DNA from: CAIKBL01 sp043734785
Lineage (GTDB): Bacteria > Pseudomonadota > Gammaproteobacteria > Ga0077536
Direction of reading: 5' to 3'
Length of the DNA: 9,408 bases
NCBI GenBank assembly: GCA_043734785.1
Contig: JAYTEX010000079.1
Span: 1-9,408, forward strand
Each line of letters begins with the position of its first letter. Positions within the stretch are counted from its first letter, which is position 1. The position numbers and the translations under genes were made by a program. Of this stretch, positions 5,566 through 9,408 are shown in pieces. The notes under the pieces are model-generated. The model worked only from the letters and a program-made list of their open reading frames with translations. It was not told the origin of the DNA and searched no databases.

Positions 5566-7101
5566 ATGCACTCAGTGTTGAATGAGCAATCTATTGCGGT
5601 CGATCTGTGGCGAGAGGTCGGTCGCCACCTCGCGCTCGCCGAGATACTCGAGGCCTTAGCCGTTTTTCTTCGCACGCGAATGGCGCTCGCGCATCTGACG
5701 GTTTGGCATTTGGACGGCGCACAGCTCGCACTCGCGCCACTTGCGTCATCGCAGACCGGGCCGTTGATGTACCCGTCCACCCAGTCTGTCACGCTATCGA
5801 AGGCAGGACACCGGACTCTCCGCGAATGGCTCGCCAGTCATCCCGTATCCTTTCCCGGTCGCGACATGGCACTGCCAGCGTTGCTCGCGCCCTTGATGCA
5901 GCGAACCAGAAAATCTGCCACAGCTTTGCTGACCATGACTGACCTGCAGCACAAACCTTGCGGTGTGGTCGTGGCAGTGTTTTCGCATAACGTGGTGTCT
6001 GAACGCTCACGCGGATTGCTGGCGCAGGCCCGAGAACCGCTCGCAGCAGCGCTGCAGAATGAACTTCGCCACCGCGAAATGGACGCCTTACGCGCAAGCG
6101 CCGATGCTGAGCGACAATCCCTGCTGCATCGCATGGGTCGAGAATCATTGGATAACGTGATCGTCGGTGCCTCTGAGGGTTTGAAACTCGTTCTGCAAAG
6201 AGTCGATCAAGTAGCGCGCGTCGATGCATCGGTTCTGTTGCTTGGCGAGACCGGCTCGGGCAAAGAGGTTGTTGCGCGTGCGATACATGAACGATCATCC
6301 CGTGCACATTGCCCCATCCTGCGGGTGAACTGTGGCGCGGTGCCACAGGAGTTGATCGATTCCGAACTTTTCGGGCACGAGAAAGGAAGCTTTACCGGCG
6401 CCGGCAACCAGCGCAGAGGGTGGTTTGAACGTGCCGATGGTGGCACGCTTTTTCTGGATGAAATCGGTGAGTTGCCGCTTGCAGCCCAAGTCCGGTTCCT
6501 GCGCGTCCTGCAGGAAGGCGTATTATTCCGCGTGGGTGGCGAACAACTCGTGAAAGTCAATGTGCGGATCATCGCTGCGACCCATCGCGATCTTGCTGCG
6601 ATGGTGAGCCGTGGCGAGTTTCGCGAAGATCTGTGGTATCGGATCGCCGTTTTTCCGATTTTGATACCTGCGCTGCGCGAAAGACAGCAAGACATCCCTG
6701 CACTCGCGCATCACTTCGCGCAACGTGCCGCGGTCAAACTCGGTTTGCCGCAACGTCTGCCGAATGACGACGATATCGCGCTGCTCCGAACCTACGACTG
6801 GCCCGGTAACGTGCGAGAAATGGCCACGGTGATCGAACGCGCGGCACTGCTCGGTGAGGGGCGTCGCCTCGCGATCGCTGCCGCCCTCGGGTTAGCGACG
6901 ACCCGCACCCACCAGCAGAGCGACTCCAGCATTCTGCTCACACTCGACCAGGTGATGGCACAACATATCAAGCTCGCCCTCGAGACCACTCAGGGTCGTA
7001 TCGAGGGCGCACACGGCGCGGCGCAATTGTTAGGAATAAATCCCAATACCTTGCGTTCTCGTATGCGCAAACTCGGCATCTCGCGATTCAAATTGCCATG
7101 A
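5566..7101 (+). CDS. Sigma-54-dependent activator (GAF-like, AAA+, Fis HTH), likely regulator of sulfate uptake
   Basis: This 511-residue bacterial enhancer-binding protein has the three-part layout of FhlA and NorR. Residues 1-165 form a GAF-like sensor, and 165-195 a charged helical linker. The AAA+ domain (about 198-430) has Walker A GETGSGKE (227-234), the sigma-54-contacting loop GSFTGA (274-279), Walker B LFLDEIGEL (Asp298, Glu299), sensor I AATHRD (337-342), the arginine-finger region FREDLWYR (352-359) and sensor II WPGNVRE (412-418). A Fis-type helix-turn-helix (GAAQLLGINPNTLRSRMRKL, 484-503) ends the protein. The loop has Ser where most family members have Ala (GAFTGA), a tolerated natural variant. 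The ATG at 5566 is the only ATG, because a stop lies in frame at 5554-5556. The gene is divergent from sbp, across a region holding a sigma-54 promoter and paired upstream sites, so I infer that it activates sbp-cysTWA. Its signal is unknown. Confidence 0.92.
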   Translation: MHSVLNEQSIAVDLWREVGRHLALAEILEALAVFLRTRMALAHLTVWHLDGAQLALAPLASSQTGPLMYPSTQSVTLSKAGHRTLREWLASHPVSFPGRDMALPALLAPLMQRTRKSATALLTMTDLQHKPCGVVVAVFSHNVVSERSRGLLAQAREPLAAALQNELRHREMDALRASADAERQSLLHRMGRESLDNVIVGASEGLKLVLQRVDQVARVDASVLLLGETGSGKEVVARAIHERSSRAHCPILRVNCGAVPQELIDSELFGHEKGSFTGAGNQRRGWFERADGGTLFLDEIGELPLAAQVRFLRVLQEGVLFRVGGEQLVKVNVRIIAATHRDLAAMVSRGEFREDLWYRIAVFPILIPALRERQQDIPALAHHFAQRAAVKLGLPQRLPNDDDIALLRTYDWPGNVREMATVIERAALLGEGRRLAIAAALGLATTRTHQQSDSSILLTLDQVMAQHIKLALETTQGRIEGAHGAAQLLGINPNTLRSRMRKLGISRFKLP

Positions 7102-7106
7102 GGAGG
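7101..7106 (+). promoter_or_regulatory. Strong Shine-Dalgarno for the DUF488 gene
   Basis: The sequence AGGAGG begins on the last base of the activator's TGA stop and sits 8 nt before the ATG at 7115. It fixes that start. It also implies that ribosomes ending the activator can re-initiate directly, so the two genes are probably on one transcript. It is much stronger than the ribosome sites of the neighbouring genes. Confidence 0.85.
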
Positions 7107-7114
7107 CCCCTGCA

Positions 7115-7501
7115 ATGACTGTCTCTATCGTACGCCTCGGGAGCCCACGCCTGGCCAACGAAGGGCCCAGAATTGGCACCGTGCGGTTCCCACCGCGGGG
7201 TGTTTCAAAAGCGGCGCGCGCGAGCGAAAACTGGTTCGACGTGTGGTTTCCGAATCTCGCCCCGCAGCCTGCGACCATCAAACTTTCGCGGGCGGACGAT
7301 GATCCTCGCACCTGGGCGCGTTTCGCGCGTCTGTATCGGCGCGAGATGGGGAGCCCGGAAAACCAACGTACGCTGGACCTCTTCGCGACGTTGTCCCACC
7401 ACACCAATTTCTCGGTCGGTTGCTACTGCGCGGACGAATCCCGCTGCCATCGGTCGATTTTGCGGGATTTACTGCTTGCCCACGGCGCGCAACTGGGCTG
7501 A
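7115..7501 (+). CDS. DUF488 family protein
   Basis: This 128-residue protein belongs to the DUF488 family, whose members include E. coli YeaO; no biochemical role is established for the family. Visible family features are RFPPRGV (residues 24-30), a central basic helical stretch around TWARFARLYRREM, and the C-terminal motif CYCADESRCHRS (103-114) with Cys103, Cys105, Cys111 and His112. That cluster could bind metal or be redox-active, but this is only a suggestion. No signal peptide or membrane segment is seen, so it should be cytoplasmic. It lies 13 bp after the activator stop and has an AGGAGG Shine-Dalgarno, so it is likely cotranscribed with it. Whether it takes part in sulfur metabolism or in sensing for the activator cannot be decided from the sequence. 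I am sure of the family and not of the function. Confidence 0.85.
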   Translation: MTVSIVRLGSPRLANEGPRIGTVRFPPRGVSKAARASENWFDVWFPNLAPQPATIKLSRADDDPRTWARFARLYRREMGSPENQRTLDLFATLSHHTNFSVGCYCADESRCHRSILRDLLLAHGAQLG

Positions 7502-7582
7502 CCATCCGTTGTCTGGACGCCGCAGGTACCCACAGGCACAATGCGCGCTCGTCAAAATTCACGACAAAATAGTGCAATTCCT

Positions 7583-8799
<1,217 letters not shown>

Positions 8800-8803
<4 letters not shown>

Positions 8804-8821
8804 CACTGGGCCCTAGCACTG
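8800..8821. repeat. Short direct repeat at the argG/HvfC-like convergent junction
   Basis: CTAGCACTG occurs at 8800-8808 and again at 8813-8821, with a 13-nt period. The first copy contains the argG stop TAG and the second contains the reverse-strand TAG stop of the HvfC-like gene. A GGGCCC palindrome lies between them. There is no hairpin followed by a T-run, so I do not call a terminator. Confidence 0.5.
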
Positions 8822-9408
8822 CGTCAAGAACCGCGCGCCGAGTAACAACTGGCGTTGCTGCAGATCGCGCAGAATATCGCGCCCATGACGGAGCAAGGTC
8901 TCCGGCTGGGGATGACGGATTTCGTCGCTTAATTGTCGTAGCAAGGTAGCGCCCGCCTGTGCTGCCGTGTTGGTCTCGATCATCTCCACCAAGCGCGCAG
9001 TCACCGGGGTGAGTTGGGCGAACGCGACACTGTCGTCGCGCGCACGGAACACGACCAGATACGTGGATTCGGGCGGCGGCGCTTCTGGCATGTAAGCAGG
9101 CCCGATGCGATGGACCGGATAGCGATACACCATGGAGCGCGCGAGCGGATTGAGCACGGGTATGTGATCACACGGATCGGCCTCGGGGTCGAGCGGGATC
9201 GACGCTAGTTCACGCGGATCGTAACTCGTCTCGAGTTCCAGCCATTCGTAATGCGCGAGTTCACGCAGAAATCCAGGATCACCATCCGCTATCGGTCGCG
9301 CTACCAGATAGCGCAGGAACTCGCCGGGGATCCGCGAGCACAATGGGGTGCGCGCGCGATGGTGGGCAAGGAAACCCCTCACCAACCCTTCCCAGGGTGC
9401 CGCGAGCA
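8813..9408 (-). CDS. HvfC-like DUF2063 protein (5' end beyond window)
   Basis: This is the C-terminal part of a DUF2063/HvfC-family protein; about 198 residues are inside the window. The frame stays open to the right edge and reads LAAPWEGLVRGFLAHHRART, so the TTG at 9385 is not a real start. Family-typical segments are FLAHHRARTPLCSRIPGEFL, LRELAHYEWLELE, IPVLNPLARSMVYRYPVHRI, YLVVFRARDDSVAF and LTPVTARLVEMIE. The missing N-terminus should hold the rest of the DUF2063 helical domain. Family members are usually encoded next to a DUF692 (HvfB/MbnB-like) enzyme. The two act together in maturing small ribosomally made, Cys-containing peptides linked to metal (copper) handling. The partner is expected to the right, outside the window. 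The stop is TAG at 8813-8815. It is convergent with argG and has no visible tie to the sulfate genes. Confidence 0.8.
   Translation of the reverse strand, partial: LAAPWEGLVRGFLAHHRARTPLCSRIPGEFLRYLVARPIADGDPGFLRELAHYEWLELETSYDPRELASIPLDPEADPCDHIPVLNPLARSMVYRYPVHRIGPAYMPEAPPPESTYLVVFRARDDSVAFAQLTPVTARLVEMIETNTAAQAGATLLRQLSDEIRHPQPETLLRHGRDILRDLQQRQLLLGARFLTQC

Noticed and set aside
5566..7101. Naming the activator NorR or FhlA
   Set aside because: The AAA+ and Fis domains are shared by the whole family. The N-terminal domain does not resemble NorR's by eye, and neither NO-reductase nor formate-hydrogenlyase genes are present.
7557..7580. ArgR box before argG (AATTCAC, 9 nt, GTGCAATT)
   Set aside because: It is an imperfect inverted repeat whose half-sites and spacing do not match the ARG-box consensus (TGAAT...ATTCA). 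It could be chance in an AT-rich leader.

Overview
This window is a stretch of moderately GC-rich proteobacterial chromosome, most likely from a beta- or gammaproteobacterium. The reasons are an Sbp–CysT–CysW–CysA sulfate importer very close to the enterobacterial proteins, a type 1 argininosuccinate synthase, a YbfF-type esterase, a sigma-54 activator with a matching -24/-12 promoter, and a DUF2063/HvfC-like protein. I cannot name the genus. There is no sign of phage, transposon, CRISPR or plasmid functions. Apart from one regulatory intergenic region, the genes are tightly packed.

Layout, left to right. Positions 1-175 contain no gene I can support. A Nudix hydrolase (176-640, +) overlaps by 4 nt a YbfF-like alpha/beta hydrolase (637-1407, +). 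Convergent to these, on the minus strand, is a compact sulfate/thiosulfate uptake operon read from right to left: sbp (5374-4325), cysT (4316-3378), cysW (3381-2503) and cysA (2506-1439). Its last three genes are joined by ATGA overlaps. To the right of sbp is an AT-rich intergenic region, then a divergent sigma-54-dependent activator (5566-7101, +). A DUF488-family gene follows (7115-7501, +); its strong Shine-Dalgarno sequence starts on the activator's stop codon. Next is argG (7583-8803, +). The right edge holds the 3' part of a minus-strand HvfC-like gene (8813 to beyond the window).

The most interesting part is the sbp/activator intergenic region. A sigma-54 promoter that matches the TGGCAC-N5-TTGC consensus at every conserved position faces sbp. 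About 120-140 bp upstream of its predicted start site lies a perfect 13-bp inverted repeat, which is two convergent copies of one ~24-nt site about two helical turns apart. The repeat ends 5 bp before the start codon of the divergent activator. The simplest reading is a self-contained circuit. A GAF-AAA+-Fis activator binds the paired upstream sites, drives sulfate uptake from a sigma-54 promoter, and may control its own gene by occupying the same DNA. This differs from the CysB/sigma-70 control known in enterobacteria. The inducing signal and the role of the DUF488 partner cannot be read from the sequence.
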